Source of the DNA: Chitinophagales bacterium
GTDB lineage: Bacteria; Bacteroidota; Bacteroidia; Chitinophagales; Saprospiraceae
DNA: 64,000 bases
NCBI GenBank assembly: GCA_022360175.1
Contig: JAKSDI010000114.1
Coordinates: forward strand, 58,386-122,385
Reading direction: 5' to 3'
A program made the position numbers and the translations under genes. Below the pieces are notes generated by a model that saw only the letters and a program-made list of their open reading frames with translations, was not told the origin of the DNA and ran no database searches. Positions 51,543 to 61,900 of the stretch are shown piece after piece (within the stretch, counting starts at the first letter, position 1; every line of letters starts with the position of its first letter).

Positions 51543-54500
51543 TTAGGCTTCCTCTAATATTTTTTCCACTTCTTCATCAGAAATTCGGTTGCGCCTTGCT
51601 TCCTTGCTGGAAAAATAAGAATAGATAGCAGGAATGATATACAAGGTAAGTAGAGTAGCAAAAGCAAGCCCACCAATTACCGCAATCCCCATCGAAGCTC
51701 TACTTTCTGAACCAGCTCCCAAAGCCAGGGCAATAGGCAAGACGCCTAATATAGTAGACATGCTCGTCATCAATATAGGGCGGAAACGCGATTCAGCTGC
51801 TTCTTTAATAGCTTCCATACGGCTTGCTCCCTGCTCCTTGCGCTGATTAGCAAATTCTACTATCAGAATACCATTTTTAGCTACTAATCCAATTAGCATT
51901 ATAATCCCGATTTGGCTAAAAATATTAAGCGTTTGCCCATAATACCACAACGTAATCAAAGCTCCAGCTAATGCTAATGGCACTGTAAACATAATGATCA
52001 GTGGATCTATAAAACTTTCGAACTGAGCAGCCAAAGCTAAATAGATTAATAAAATTGCCAATGAGAAAGCAAAGAGCAAGCTCGATGAACTCTCCTCAAA
52101 ATCTTTAGAAGCTCCGGTCAACGTCGTATAAAAATCATCACTGAGTACTTCATCACTTATCTGGTCCATAGCTGCAATACCATCACCTATCGTTTTACCA
52201 TCTGCAAGCCCCGCAGAAATCGTAGCAGATACAAAACGATTGTATCGATATAGGGTAGGAGGGCTAGTTTGCTCCTCAAGATCGATTAAATTATCCAATT
52301 GAATCATTTGCCCTGCATCATTGCGTACATATAAAGATCGAACTTCAACTGGTTCGTCTCTTTCCAGGCGTTCTATCTGGCCAATCACCTGATATTGCTT
52401 GCCATCTTTTATAAAATAGCCAAAACGTTGACCGCTAAGCCCTAGTTGAAGAGTCTGAGCTACATCTAATACCGAAACTCCCAGATCTTGTGCTTTCTGG
52501 CGATCAATCTGTAAGTTCAGTTCAGGCTTATTAAACTTCAGGTTTACATCAATGATACTAAAAGTAGGATCTTGCTGTGCTGCCGCAACAAATTTGGGCA
52601 ACATTTCTTTCAGTTTTTCAAAGTTAGGTGCTTGCAATACATACTGAACAGGCAAACCTCCACGTCGATTACCTATACTTTGTTGTTGTGATAGGAAAGT
52701 TGAAGCTCCCGTTAATTGTTTGACCTTTGGGAAAACCTCATTGAGTATTTGTTGTTGAGATCGATTTCTTTCAGAAGGATCACTCAAATTAGAAAAAGCA
52801 AAACCAGAATTCACAGAAGTAGATGCTCCAAAACCCGGTGATGTCACAGATACGATCCCTTCACTTTCAGGCATTTCCTCCAGCATAAGATTTACCAACT
52901 TTGTCATATAAGCTTCCATATAGTCAAAAGTAGAACCTTCCGGAGCCCTTGCAAATGCCCTGATGCGACTACGGTCTTCTAAAGGTGCCAGTTCAGCAGG
53001 AAGTGACATAGCTAACGAATAAGCGATCCATCCGGCACCAAGCATTAACACAAAAGCCATCCAGCGCCATTTCATAAAACCTTCTAATGTAAAGCGATAT
53101 CCCTTTGCCAGAGACACAAAAAATGGCTCTGTAATACGATAGAAAAATGGTTGCCTTGCTCGTTTTTTCAAAATTTTAGAAGACAACATGGGAGTGAGTG
53201 TAAGAGCTACAAAGGAAGAAATAATAACTGCTCCAGCAATCACTACTCCAAATTCTCTAAATAAACGCCCTGTCAGGCCCTGTAAGAAAATCACCGGCAT
53301 AAAAACCGCTACCAGGGCAATGGTAGTAGCTATTACAGCAAAGAATATCTCTTTTGATCCTGCCAATGCTGCTTGAAGAGGAGTCATACCATTTTCAATC
53401 TTGGTATATATATTTTCGAGTACAACTACTGCATCGTCCACTACTAATCCAATAGCCAGCACTATGCCTAATAGCGTCAACACATTGATGGAGAAATTTG
53501 AAAAATACATCACAAAAAAAGCACCAATCAAGGCAATCGGGATTACTAAAACAGGAATGAGCGTTGTTCGCCAGTCACGAAGGAAAAGGAATATCACAAT
53601 TACAACAAGCCCAAAAGCGATAAAAATGGTTTGCTGTACTTCATCAATAGAAGCACGGATATATTCAGTGGTATCAAAGCCAATTCCCAGTTCAATATCT
53701 TCTGGTAGATCCTTTTTTATTTGCTCCAGACGCCGATAAAATTCTTCGGCAATCTCTATATTATTAGCTCCAGGTTGTGGTACAATGGCATTTCCAACCA
53801 TAGGGACGTTATCCCGTTTAAGTACCGTTCGTAAATTTTCAGGACCTAATTCAGCATAACCTATATCCTGAAAACGTACTACTCTTCCATTTTCCTCTTT
53901 AAGGATTAAATCATTAAACTCTTCCGGGGTTGATAAACGTCCTTTGGTTCGAACGGTCAATTCGGTATTAACTCCTTCAACTCTGCCTGTAGGGAGTTCT
54001 ATATTTTGCTCTGCCAATGCCAATCTTACATCAAGAGGTGTCAGATTATATGCTACGAGCCGGTCAGGGTCAATCCAAAGGCGCATGGCATATTTTTTCT
54101 GCCCCCAAATCCGTATTTCACTTACTCCATTAATTGTTTGCAAACGCTCTTTGAATACATTTTCTGCAATAGCCGTCAATTCCAGTAATGAACGGCTATC
54201 ACTCTTGATATTCAGAAAAATAATCGGATCAGAATCCGCATCTGCTTTAGCTACAATTGGAGGGTCGGCATCAGGTGGCAACTCACCAATCACTCTTGAT
54301 ACCTTGTCTCTAACATCATTCGCTGCTGTCTCCAAATCAACTTCCAAATTGAACTCAATAGTTTGAGTACTTCGTCCATCGCGACTCACAGAAGTTATAG
54401 AACGTATGCCTGCAATACCATTTACAGCTTCCTCTATTGGTTCTGTAATTTGTGATTCTATGATATCAGCATTTGCTCCTACATAATTGGTAGTAACAGT

Positions 54501-54635
54501 AATAATAGGCGGGTCTACACTTGGATATTCTCGTACGCCTAAATAATTGAGGCCAATAAGCCCAAATAATATTATAACCAGTGATAAGACGGTAGCTAAT
54601 ACTGGCCGCCTGATGCTTATAGATGAAAGGCTCAT
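51543..54635 (-). CDS. RND-family efflux permease
   Basis: A 1030-residue inner-membrane pump with twelve helices and two large periplasmic loops. The start MSLSSISIRRPVLATVLSLV, the TVTTNYVGANADIIESQITE pore-domain stretch and the intramembrane GLVVDDAVVVLENIYTKIEN with its DD pair are AcrB/MexF-type signatures. It exports drugs or lipophilic compounds with proton flow. It follows the adaptor gene after 2 bases. The outer-membrane TolC-like gene is not nearby. Confidence 0.95.
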   Translation of the reverse strand: MSLSSISIRRPVLATVLSLVIILFGLIGLNYLGVREYPSVDPPIITVTTNYVGANADIIESQITEPIEEAVNGIAGIRSITSVSRDGRSTQTIEFNLEVDLETAANDVRDKVSRVIGELPPDADPPIVAKADADSDPIIFLNIKSDSRSLLELTAIAENVFKERLQTINGVSEIRIWGQKKYAMRLWIDPDRLVAYNLTPLDVRLALAEQNIELPTGRVEGVNTELTVRTKGRLSTPEEFNDLILKEENGRVVRFQDIGYAELGPENLRTVLKRDNVPMVGNAIVPQPGANNIEIAEEFYRRLEQIKKDLPEDIELGIGFDTTEYIRASIDEVQQTIFIAFGLVVIVIFLFLRDWRTTLIPVLVIPIALIGAFFVMYFSNFSINVLTLLGIVLAIGLVVDDAVVVLENIYTKIENGMTPLQAALAGSKEIFFAVIATTIALVAVFMPVIFLQGLTGRLFREFGVVIAGAVIISSFVALTLTPMLSSKILKKRARQPFFYRITEPFFVSLAKGYRFTLEGFMKWRWMAFVLMLGAGWIAYSLAMSLPAELAPLEDRSRIRAFARAPEGSTFDYMEAYMTKLVNLMLEEMPESEGIVSVTSPGFGASTSVNSGFAFSNLSDPSERNRSQQQILNEVFPKVKQLTGASTFLSQQQSIGNRRGGLPVQYVLQAPNFEKLKEMLPKFVAAAQQDPTFSIIDVNLKFNKPELNLQIDRQKAQDLGVSVLDVAQTLQLGLSGQRFGYFIKDGKQYQVIGQIERLERDEPVEVRSLYVRNDAGQMIQLDNLIDLEEQTSPPTLYRYNRFVSATISAGLADGKTIGDGIAAMDQISDEVLSDDFYTTLTGASKDFEESSSSLLFAFSLAILLIYLALAAQFESFIDPLIIMFTVPLALAGALITLWYYGQTLNIFSQIGIIMLIGLVAKNGILIVEFANQRKEQGASRMEAIKEAAESRFRPILMTSMSTILGVLPIALALGAGSESRASMGIAVIGGLAFATLLTLYIIPAIYSYFSSKEARRNRISDEEVEKILEEA

Positions 54636-54637
54636 AT

Positions 54638-55750
54638 TCAGGACTTTTTGAGTTGGACTATATTAACAGCTGTTCCAGGTTTTAACTGTAGGAGTCCTGT
54701 CGTAATAACAGTATCTCCTGGCGATAAACCCGCAGTGACTTGTATCATTCTCTCCTGCCGAATCCCCGTTTCCACCTCCTGTAATTGTGCCACTCCACTA
54801 CGTACTACATAAACCTCTTTTGTATTAAGCTGAGGCATAATTGCTTCGGTAGGCACAAGTAGAGCATTATTATACTCATTAAGATTTACATCTACCTTTG
54901 CGAACGCTCCGGGAAGTATCTGCCCTCCTGGATTGGGAGCTGATGCTTTGAGTCGTAAAGTGCGTGTATCAGGATCTACATTAGGTTCTTTGGCTATGAT
55001 GGTTGCCAAATATTCTTGCTCACTACCATCCAACTGGAATCCCACTTTAGCTCCTTGATTTAATATTCTACTGTATTTTTCTGGCACACTAAATTCCAGC
55101 TTGATAGGGTTAATGCTTACTAAATTGACAATGGCAGTACCTGGCGATATATAAGCACCTTCACTCACCATTCGAAGTCCCAGGCGACCACCAAAAGGTG
55201 CTGTAATAATCCGTTTTTCTAACTGCGCATCAAGCAAAGCAATCTCGGCTTCTGCCTTTTCTACCTCCGCTGCTGCTACTTCATAATCCTGTAAGCTTAC
55301 CCCTTCCTTATCATATAAGGCTTTTAGTCGATTAGCAATTTTTTCATTGAGATTACGCTGCACAACCAAGCGGCTACGCTCTGCTTTCAATTCTGATTGA
55401 TCTAATATGATCAATGATGTTCCAGCAGTAACCAGTGTGCCTTCTTTAAACAGGATTTGCTCTATTTTCCCTGGCACTTCAGTCGTAACAATTACTTCCT
55501 CATTAGGCACTGTTGAACCACTTACTGTAATAGCATCCGTAAGGCTTTTTGCATTTACCACAATGGCATCTACGGGTAATTGAGTAGCAGCATTTGCATT
55601 TGGAGGAGGTGCCTTCTCTTTTTCATCAGAAGATATAGAGTCCGGTCTTGATTGGCTATAGGTTAATAAATCGCCTTGGAAGAGAATAAAGGCAATAAAT
55701 AGAATAGCACCTATAAGTACGGCTGTAATTCGGGTAATTCTCTTTGTCAT
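54638..55750 (-). CDS. RND efflux periplasmic adaptor (membrane fusion protein)
   Basis: A 370-residue adaptor with an N-terminal membrane anchor (ITAVLIGAILFIAFILFQ). The lipoyl/barrel-sandwich domain (EVPGKIEQILFKEGTLVTAG), a coiled-coil hairpin (KALYDKEGVSLQDYEVAAAE) and the beta-barrel FGGRLGLRMVSEGAYISPGT are in order. It links the permease encoded next to an outer membrane channel. An upstream palindromic element lies at 55824. Confidence 0.94.
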   Translation of the reverse strand: MTKRITRITAVLIGAILFIAFILFQGDLLTYSQSRPDSISSDEKEKAPPPNANAATQLPVDAIVVNAKSLTDAITVSGSTVPNEEVIVTTEVPGKIEQILFKEGTLVTAGTSLIILDQSELKAERSRLVVQRNLNEKIANRLKALYDKEGVSLQDYEVAAAEVEKAEAEIALLDAQLEKRIITAPFGGRLGLRMVSEGAYISPGTAIVNLVSINPIKLEFSVPEKYSRILNQGAKVGFQLDGSEQEYLATIIAKEPNVDPDTRTLRLKASAPNPGGQILPGAFAKVDVNLNEYNNALLVPTEAIMPQLNTKEVYVVRSGVAQLQEVETGIRQERMIQVTAGLSPGDTVITTGLLQLKPGTAVNIVQLKKS

Positions 55751-55823
55751 GTCTCAAGTATTAGCACGAGGGCTATGTTAATGATTACACTCAAAGAGAA
55801 CGAACCAATCTGTTACAAGTTTA

Positions 55824-55985
55824 GAGCCTGTTTGATATTTATTAATTGGACTTATTCCTTCACTAATTAGCTTATATTTTGTTGAAAGAACGCTCATTTA
55901 GCTTAGGCTAAAATCGCAACCTTTCGCCTTATCTAAGTTAACTAGTGCCGAAAACGCCTCAAAGAACAAATTACCAAACAGACTC
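55824..55985. repeat. Full-length imperfect palindrome (MITE-like or structured element 3)
   Basis: GAGCCTGTTTGATA at the left end matches TACCAAACAGACTC at the right end (12 of 14). Inner arms include CACTAATTAGCTTA against its complement at 55933-55947, and the apex is TTTAGC-TTAG-GCTAAA. Length is 162 bases, close to the elements at 25382 and 32226, but the ends differ. It lies upstream of the efflux adaptor start. Confidence 0.65.
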
Positions 55986-55989
55986 AATC

Positions 55990-56535
55990 CTATATTTTAG
56001 GAGTACTATGAAAAATAGTGATAAACGTAGCCATCATAGAAAGATGGAAAGAGGTTTCATGTTCTAGTCCACTATCTATCACCCAATCGCGTACATCACC
56101 TTCAAAACTGGTATAGGCTCCCCAGTATCCGCAGCCACTCGTTCGGCTTTCCCATTCTTCAAGGATATTACCATATCGACTGCGTAGTGTTAATGTACAA
56201 TGCCCATCATTGATTCTCCACTCCTGAAAATTATTATTCCATACAGTACGAGCAGTAACAATTACATTATCACCACGAAGCTCCCATTCATTTGGGTTAT
56301 TTTTCCACTTAAGTTTAATAGTCCCAGCAGCTTCTCCCAAGCGATATTCCCAGGCAGACCAGTCATCATCCAATCGCCAAATGAGACGTAAATGACCTTC
56401 TTCTCCTTCAATATCAGTATAAAGCACCCATTCTTTGAAGCTGTCATTCCAACGTGTACCTACTCCAAAAAGTTGCTGGGCAGTTAAGTTAAACTGAACC
56501 AGGAGAAAAAATATAGCGACTATTATTTTATGCAT
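55990..56535 (-). CDS. Secreted protein with tryptophan-centred beta repeats
   Basis: The ATG at 56535 (a start at 56550 would add five residues and reach into a hairpin arm) gives 181 residues with signal peptide (MHKIIVAIFFLLVQFNLTAQ). Repeats of about 22 residues carry W at both ends: WNDSFKEWVLYTD, WSAWEYRLGE, WKNNPNEWELRGD, WNNNFQEWRIND and ILEEWESR. This looks like a beta-strand solenoid or blade. I know no function. It lies between DUF3127 and the efflux genes. Confidence 0.75.
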   Translation of the reverse strand: MHKIIVAIFFLLVQFNLTAQQLFGVGTRWNDSFKEWVLYTDIEGEEGHLRLIWRLDDDWSAWEYRLGEAAGTIKLKWKNNPNEWELRGDNVIVTARTVWNNNFQEWRINDGHCTLTLRSRYGNILEEWESRTSGCGYWGAYTSFEGDVRDWVIDSGLEHETSFHLSMMATFITIFHSTPKI

Positions 56536-56539
56536 AACA

Positions 56540-56621
56540 TTTTTTGACAAAACCTGGAGTTTAGATAAAATTATCTGCTTTTAGTAAGGTTTTACTATTT
56601 CCTATAGGCTTTGTCAAAAAA
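56540..56621 (-). terminator. Inverted repeat downstream of the DUF3127 gene
   Basis: TTTTTTGACAAAACCT (56540-56555) pairs with AGGCTTTGTCAAAAAA (56606-56621), 15 of 16 positions. It sits after the DUF3127 stop on the minus strand. The inner TAGTAAGGTTTTACTA is also near-palindromic. Confidence 0.5.
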
Positions 56622-56637
56622 CGAGGAATAGTAAAGA

Positions 56638-57006
56638 TTAAAACGGTAAATCGTCATCAGCTGCAGCAGGTGGTTCATCTGTAGCAGCAGGGAAGGAGCT
56701 ATTACCTTCAGGCGCAGCAGGAGGAGGAGTTGATTCTGCACTACCTGCTTTATCTACTCTCCAAGCATTCAAATTAGTAAAATATTTTCCGTTCCATTCA
56801 CGGCCTCGAAGGTCGAAATGTACATTGATCATTTCTCCCTCTTCATAATTATCTACCAAACTACAACGATCCTGTACTAATTGGAATTTAACGAATTGTG
56901 GGTAATTCCCATCTACTTCGATAACGAATTCTCTAGCCTGAAAAGTATCTGTTTTATTTTCTGTATCAAACTTCTTATGGAGCTTTCCTACTACTTCAAA
57001 TGACAT
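56638..57006 (-). CDS. DUF3127 protein (single-strand-binding-like)
   Basis: A 122-residue protein: the N-terminal 85 residues form an OB-like domain (FEVVGKLHKKFDTENKTDTF, EWNGKYFTNLNAWRVD), and the C-terminal tail is Pro/Ala-rich with an acidic end DDDLPF. The acidic F-ending tail resembles the protein-interaction tip of SSB, consistent with a DNA-binding role in Bacteroidota, but the function of DUF3127 is unproven. Confidence 0.88.
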   Translation of the reverse strand: MSFEVVGKLHKKFDTENKTDTFQAREFVIEVDGNYPQFVKFQLVQDRCSLVDNYEEGEMINVHFDLRGREWNGKYFTNLNAWRVDKAGSAESTPPPAAPEGNSSFPAATDEPPAAADDDLPF

Positions 57007-57101
57007 AAGGACTTTTTTTATAAATTAGGTTCCCTGACAAATCATTTCAGTGGGATTTATCAAGGATGGCAAAATTACAAAAAAGGGGTTCAAGATCAAA
57101 T

Positions 57102-57734
57102 TTAACGTTGGACATATACCACATACTTTTCTTCAAAGTAGGATTCATCAAAAAAATCAGTAAGCGGATACATTTCCGCATAAGCATGCGTACCCAGAGA
57201 TTCTATTTCCTCCTCCAATTTACCACCTTTTAATGTAATCAAACCATTAGGGAGTGCATGCTGTTCCTTACTTTTTAATAATCGGCTGCTCCATTCTACC
57301 AGTTTATCTAAACTAGCCACTGCCCGGCAAATTACGAAGTCGAAATGTTGTTTCAACTCTTCTGCCCTTACATGACGAGCTTTAGCATTTTTCAATCCTA
57401 ACTCTTCAATGATACTTTGCACTACCGTTATTTTCTTACGAGTGCCATCAATAAGTGTAAACCGGGTTTCCGGAAAAAGAATGGCTAAAGGAATTCCTGG
57501 TAAGCCTCCTCCTGTACCCAAATCCAAAATTTCTGCACCTGGAGCAAAAGTGACCAATTTGGCGATAGCCGTAGAGTGTAATATATGGTGGGGGTAGAGA
57601 TTTTCTATATCCTTACGGGAAATAACATTTATCTTCTGGTTCCAATCCTGATATAAAGGGCCTAACTTAGCAAACTGCTCCTTTTGCTCTTCTGAAAGAT
57701 TATTAAAATACTTTTCTATAATTTCTATACTCAT
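57102..57734 (-). CDS. rsmG: 16S rRNA (guanine-N7) methyltransferase RsmG
   Basis: From the ATG at 57734 (a TTG at 57746 would add four residues). A 210-residue methyltransferase: EQKEQFAKLGPLYQDWNQKINV-type opening, the SAM motif ILDLGTGGGLPGIPLAILFP, LIDGTRKKITVV, and AVASLDKLVEWSS. It methylates G527 of 16S rRNA (E. coli numbering). It follows an RluA-type gene by 54 bases on the same strand. Confidence 0.95.
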   Translation of the reverse strand: MSIEIIEKYFNNLSEEQKEQFAKLGPLYQDWNQKINVISRKDIENLYPHHILHSTAIAKLVTFAPGAEILDLGTGGGLPGIPLAILFPETRFTLIDGTRKKITVVQSIIEELGLKNAKARHVRAEELKQHFDFVICRAVASLDKLVEWSSRLLKSKEQHALPNGLITLKGGKLEEEIESLGTHAYAEMYPLTDFFDESYFEEKYVVYVQR

Positions 57735-57788
57735 TGGATCGATCAATTCTAAGGTCTGTGATTGACTAAAGCTTACTTTTTCTACTCA

Positions 57789-58466
57789 TTAGGAAATAAC
57801 ATCCTTCAAAGCCTGCCATACAGGATCATCTGGCAATGGGGCTGTGATTGTTTCCCTGATTCCAGATACGGGATGTTCAAAAGCCAGTTTCCAGGCATGT
57901 AAATGAATAGAGCGGTCTTTATTTTTTCGGCGAAAACCATACTTGACATCTCCCTTTACTGGAAGTCCTTCTGCTGCCAGTTGTGTCCGGATTTGATGAT
58001 GCCGCCCACTCAGCAAATTTATTTCCAATAAATGATAATTTTCTGTGCTGGCTAAAAAATTGTATTCAAGTATTGCTTCCTTAGCATTAGGGTGCTCACT
58101 ATTCTCTACAAAACTTTTATTAGTACGGCCGTCTTTTCTCAAGAAATGTATCAACCGGCCTTTATCTTTTTCGGGGCGTTCTTTAATTACCGCCAAATAG
58201 GTTTTTTTGACAGTTCCAGCTTTAAACTGTTCACCTAACAAGGCCGCAGCTTTTTTATTCTTAGCAAATAATACTAATCCAGATGCAGGACGGTCAATTC
58301 GATGCAGAGGAAACAATGTTGATTTTGCATATATTTCTCCCAAATTGATCAGTGCTTTATCTCCTGTACGATCTTCCTGTACCGCAATACCGGCAGGCTT
58401 ATTAAAAGCAATCAACTGATTGTTTTTATAGAGTACGAGATCTCCTATATTAAAGTCATGGTCCAT
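57789..58466 (-). CDS. RluA-family pseudouridine synthase, short type
   Basis: A 225-residue enzyme without an S4 domain. Catalytic Asp lies in LHRIDRPASGLVLFAKN; the substrate-binding stretch is GRHHQIRTQLAAEGLPVKGD. The protein is a paralogue of the larger enzyme at 41162. The tRNA or rRNA position is not predictable. It precedes rsmG, a natural pairing of RNA-modifying genes. Confidence 0.9.
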   Translation of the reverse strand: MDHDFNIGDLVLYKNNQLIAFNKPAGIAVQEDRTGDKALINLGEIYAKSTLFPLHRIDRPASGLVLFAKNKKAAALLGEQFKAGTVKKTYLAVIKERPEKDKGRLIHFLRKDGRTNKSFVENSEHPNAKEAILEYNFLASTENYHLLEINLLSGRHHQIRTQLAAEGLPVKGDVKYGFRRKNKDRSIHLHAWKLAFEHPVSGIRETITAPLPDDPVWQALKDVIS

Positions 58467-58528
58467 ATCTTACTTATTGATTCGAAAAATGAGGCATCGT
58501 AAAAACTTAAGAATTATAGTCTCACCGA

Positions 58529-58717
58529 TCATTCTACCTCTTCATAGTCAATATAATCATCTTCGTTTCCATTTTCACGTGTATACTGGCGCCTGTCTTC
58601 TGAATCGTCAATATGAGTTTGTTTATTCTCAGGCCCTTTTTTCAATGTATTAGCTCCAAAAAAATAGCGATACAACACATATATTACGGAACCAATAACT
58701 AACCACTTCAATAACAT
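58529..58717 (-). CDS. DUF4834-type small membrane protein
   Basis: From the ATG at 58717 (62 residues; upstream starts would add a poorly fitting 44-residue leader). One hydrophobic segment LKWLVIGSVIYVLYRYFFG is followed by a charged tail ending in DDYIDYEEVE. This is the pattern of DUF4834, a short single-pass Bacteroidota protein of unknown role. It lies 62 bases upstream of the RluA gene on the same strand. Confidence 0.65.
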   Translation of the reverse strand: MLLKWLVIGSVIYVLYRYFFGANTLKKGPENKQTHIDDSEDRRQYTRENGNEDDYIDYEEVE

Positions 58718-58979
58718 AATACTCCATTTATGTACTAGTAAAAACGATGAAATTATTTTTTGATCGCTTTTTTGAAAAAACACTACAATAATAGGCTGAT
58801 ACAGTGTGCCAAACAAGCTTAAAGAGTATAAATACATATATTCCTGCAATAGAAAAGCTTAAGGCTCATCGCTGTAGTAATATTTTTTTACTTTTGCAGT
58901 TCAAAAATATGCAACTCCCTTTCATTTTAATGACAAGGAGTTGGCATCCTGAAAGCATACAATATAATTCGAATACTCA

Positions 58980-61900
58980 ATGGGATCGACAAAACGCATA
59001 CAAAACCTAGCAGGCTGGCTCGTGTTCGCCGTTGCAATGACGGTTTATTTTTTCTCTGCGGAACGTACCGGTAGTTTGTGGGACTGCGGTGAGTTTATTC
59101 TTGGAGCATATAAATTGCAGGTAGTACACCCTCCGGGAGCGCCTCTTTTCATGATTGTTGGCCGTGTATTTACCGTATTTGCTGAGCTCTTTTCAGATGA
59201 TCCGGCAGATATTGCCTTTTCTATTAATCTGATGTCTAGTTTGTGTACTGCTTTTGCAGCGACTTTCATTTGTTGGGTAACAATTATGTTGGGTAAACTA
59301 GCATTAGTTGGAAGAGAAGGTAAGCTTGACAATGCACAGATGATCGCTACTACTGCTGCTGGTATCATAGCTGGTTTATCAACAGCATTTGCTACTTCTA
59401 TATGGTTTTCAGCGGTAGAAGGAGAGGTTTATGCTATGTCTACTTTCTTTACAGCGCTTACTTTATGGGCGATGATTAAATGGTATTCTATGCCTGATAA
59501 TCAAATGGCTGATCGTTGGCTGCTCTTTTCAGTTTATGCTGCCGGACTTTCGATAGGAGTCCACTTATTGAGTATTCTTACATTTCCTGCTCTGGCTTTA
59601 TTTTACTACTTCAAAAAATATAAAAAGCACAACTTTAAAGGAGTTGTCCTAGCCGCATTGGGAGGTGTAGCAGCTATAGTGGTTATCCAAAGCTTTATTA
59701 TTGTTGGGATTCCCAAATTATGGACTAAATTCGAAATCTTTACAGTTAACTCTCTAGGACTTCCTTTTCACTCTGGACTTATCCCTACATTATTGATTGT
59801 AGCTGCCGCTATTTTCTTTGGACTGCGTTATGCACATCAGAAGAATAATCTCATTGCACAACAATTGATTGTTGGTGCGACTTTAGTAATCATTGGCTTT
59901 TCTACTATTGGGGTAATTGTCATTCGTGCGAATGCAGCTCCTCCTGTAAATATGAATGCACCTAGTGATGCTATTCGCTTGTTACCTTACCTCAATCGTG
60001 AGCAGTATGGAGAACGTGCATTATTAAGAGGCCCTCACTTTGATGCACAGCCTGTAAATACTGAGGTAGAAGAACGCTATGGTAGAGTAGGAGACAAGTA
60101 CGATATTGTAGATCTTAAAATATCTTATGTATACCGAGATCAGGACAAGATGTTGTTCCCTCGTATGCAGGATTATTCACAAGGGCGGCCACGTTTATAC
60201 AAAATGTGGCTAGGTCTTGACCCTAATAAACCTTTGCCTCCTGGCCGGCCTAATATGGCAGATAACATATCATTCATGGTACGCTACCAGTTAGGATGGA
60301 TGTACTTCCGCTATTTCATGTGGAATTTTGCTGGCCGACAAAATGCGGAACAAGGTTATTATCCCTGGGATAAATCAAACGGGCACTGGTTATCGGGTAT
60401 TTCTTTTATAGATAATGCTCGCTTATACAATCAAAGTAATATAACAGATGCCATGAAAGAAGAACAAGGCCGCAATAAATATTATATGCTGCCTTTCATC
60501 TTTGGTTTAGTAGGCATGTTCTTCCACTTCCGTAAAAACCCGAACGATGCATTAGGGTTATTAGCACTATTCATAATTACAGGTATAGGTATTATTATTT
60601 ACTCCAACCAACCACCGAATGAACCACGAGAGCGAGATTATGTACTAGTCGGGTCCATATTTACCTATTGTATCTGGATAGGAATAGGGGTTTTGGGTAT
60701 TTTCGAGTTATTGCGTGAAAAAATGGGGCAAAGCGGTTTAGTCTCTGCGGTTATTGCTTCGCTCCTTGTAGTGAGCGCTCCGGTACTAATGGGTACTCAA
60801 AACTTTGATGACCACAGTCGTATGCATCATAGTGGTGCACGTGATTATGCATCCAATTTCCTCGAAAGTTGTGATAAAGATGCGATCATCTTTACCTATG
60901 GTGATAATGATACCTATCCATTGTGGTATGCACAAGAAGTAGAAGGTATCAGAACGGACGTAAGAGTAGTCAACTTAAGCTTAATTGCAGTAGACTGGTA
61001 TATCGATTTACTTCGCCGTAAGGTAAATGACTCACCTCCTATCAAGATGACTATATCTCAGGATGCTTATCGAGGTAAACAACGTAATCAGACTTTTTAT
61101 TACAGTCGTACCAATGGGCAGGATCCTGCAATGAATATACAGGAGTGGATCAAATACATTGGCCAGCCAAATCTGGTAACAACACAATCTGGCCGAAAAA
61201 TGGAGACCTTCCCTTCCCAAAATGTATTTATCCCTGTAAATATAGAACAGGCAATGGCAAGTGGGGCTGCTACCATCCAGGATACAGCAAATATTGTTAG
61301 TCGCATTCCGCTAAAATTACAAGGCAAAGATTATTTGATCAAGGACGAACTAGCTATACTAGACATTTTGGCATCTAACCTTTGGGAACGTCCTATTTAC
61401 TTTGCGGTAACTTGTCGCCAGGAAAAGCTATTTGGACTTGATGACTATATGAGATTGGAAGGATTATCATTAAGAGTTACTCCAGTTAAAGGTAGAAGTG
61501 ATGGCCAATACGGTATTATTGGTAGTGGCAGTGTAGCAGCAAATACTATCTACGAACATGTTATGAATGACTTCCGTTGGGGTAATTTTGATAAACAAGA
61601 AATGTTTGTGGATCGTAGTTATGCACCAAGTGTGCAAAGCCACCAATTGGCAATGCGCCGTGCTGCTCAGCAGTTAGTAAGAGAAGGTGATAAGGAAAAA
61701 GCTATCAGCCTGATTAATAAATACTTTGAGGTTTTCCCTGATATGAACTTCCCTTATGATTACCGCGCTTACTATATGATCTCGGTATATCTGGAAGCTG
61801 GGGCTTACGAAGAAGCCAAACCACATATGCAAATATTGGCAGATAGAATCATTGATGAATTAGAGTTTCTCACTTCTATTGATCCAATCATACTGGAAAG

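Noticed and set aside
53188..54366. Plus-strand ORFs opposite the RND permease
   Set aside because: These are shadows of a well-supported minus-strand gene with coding composition.
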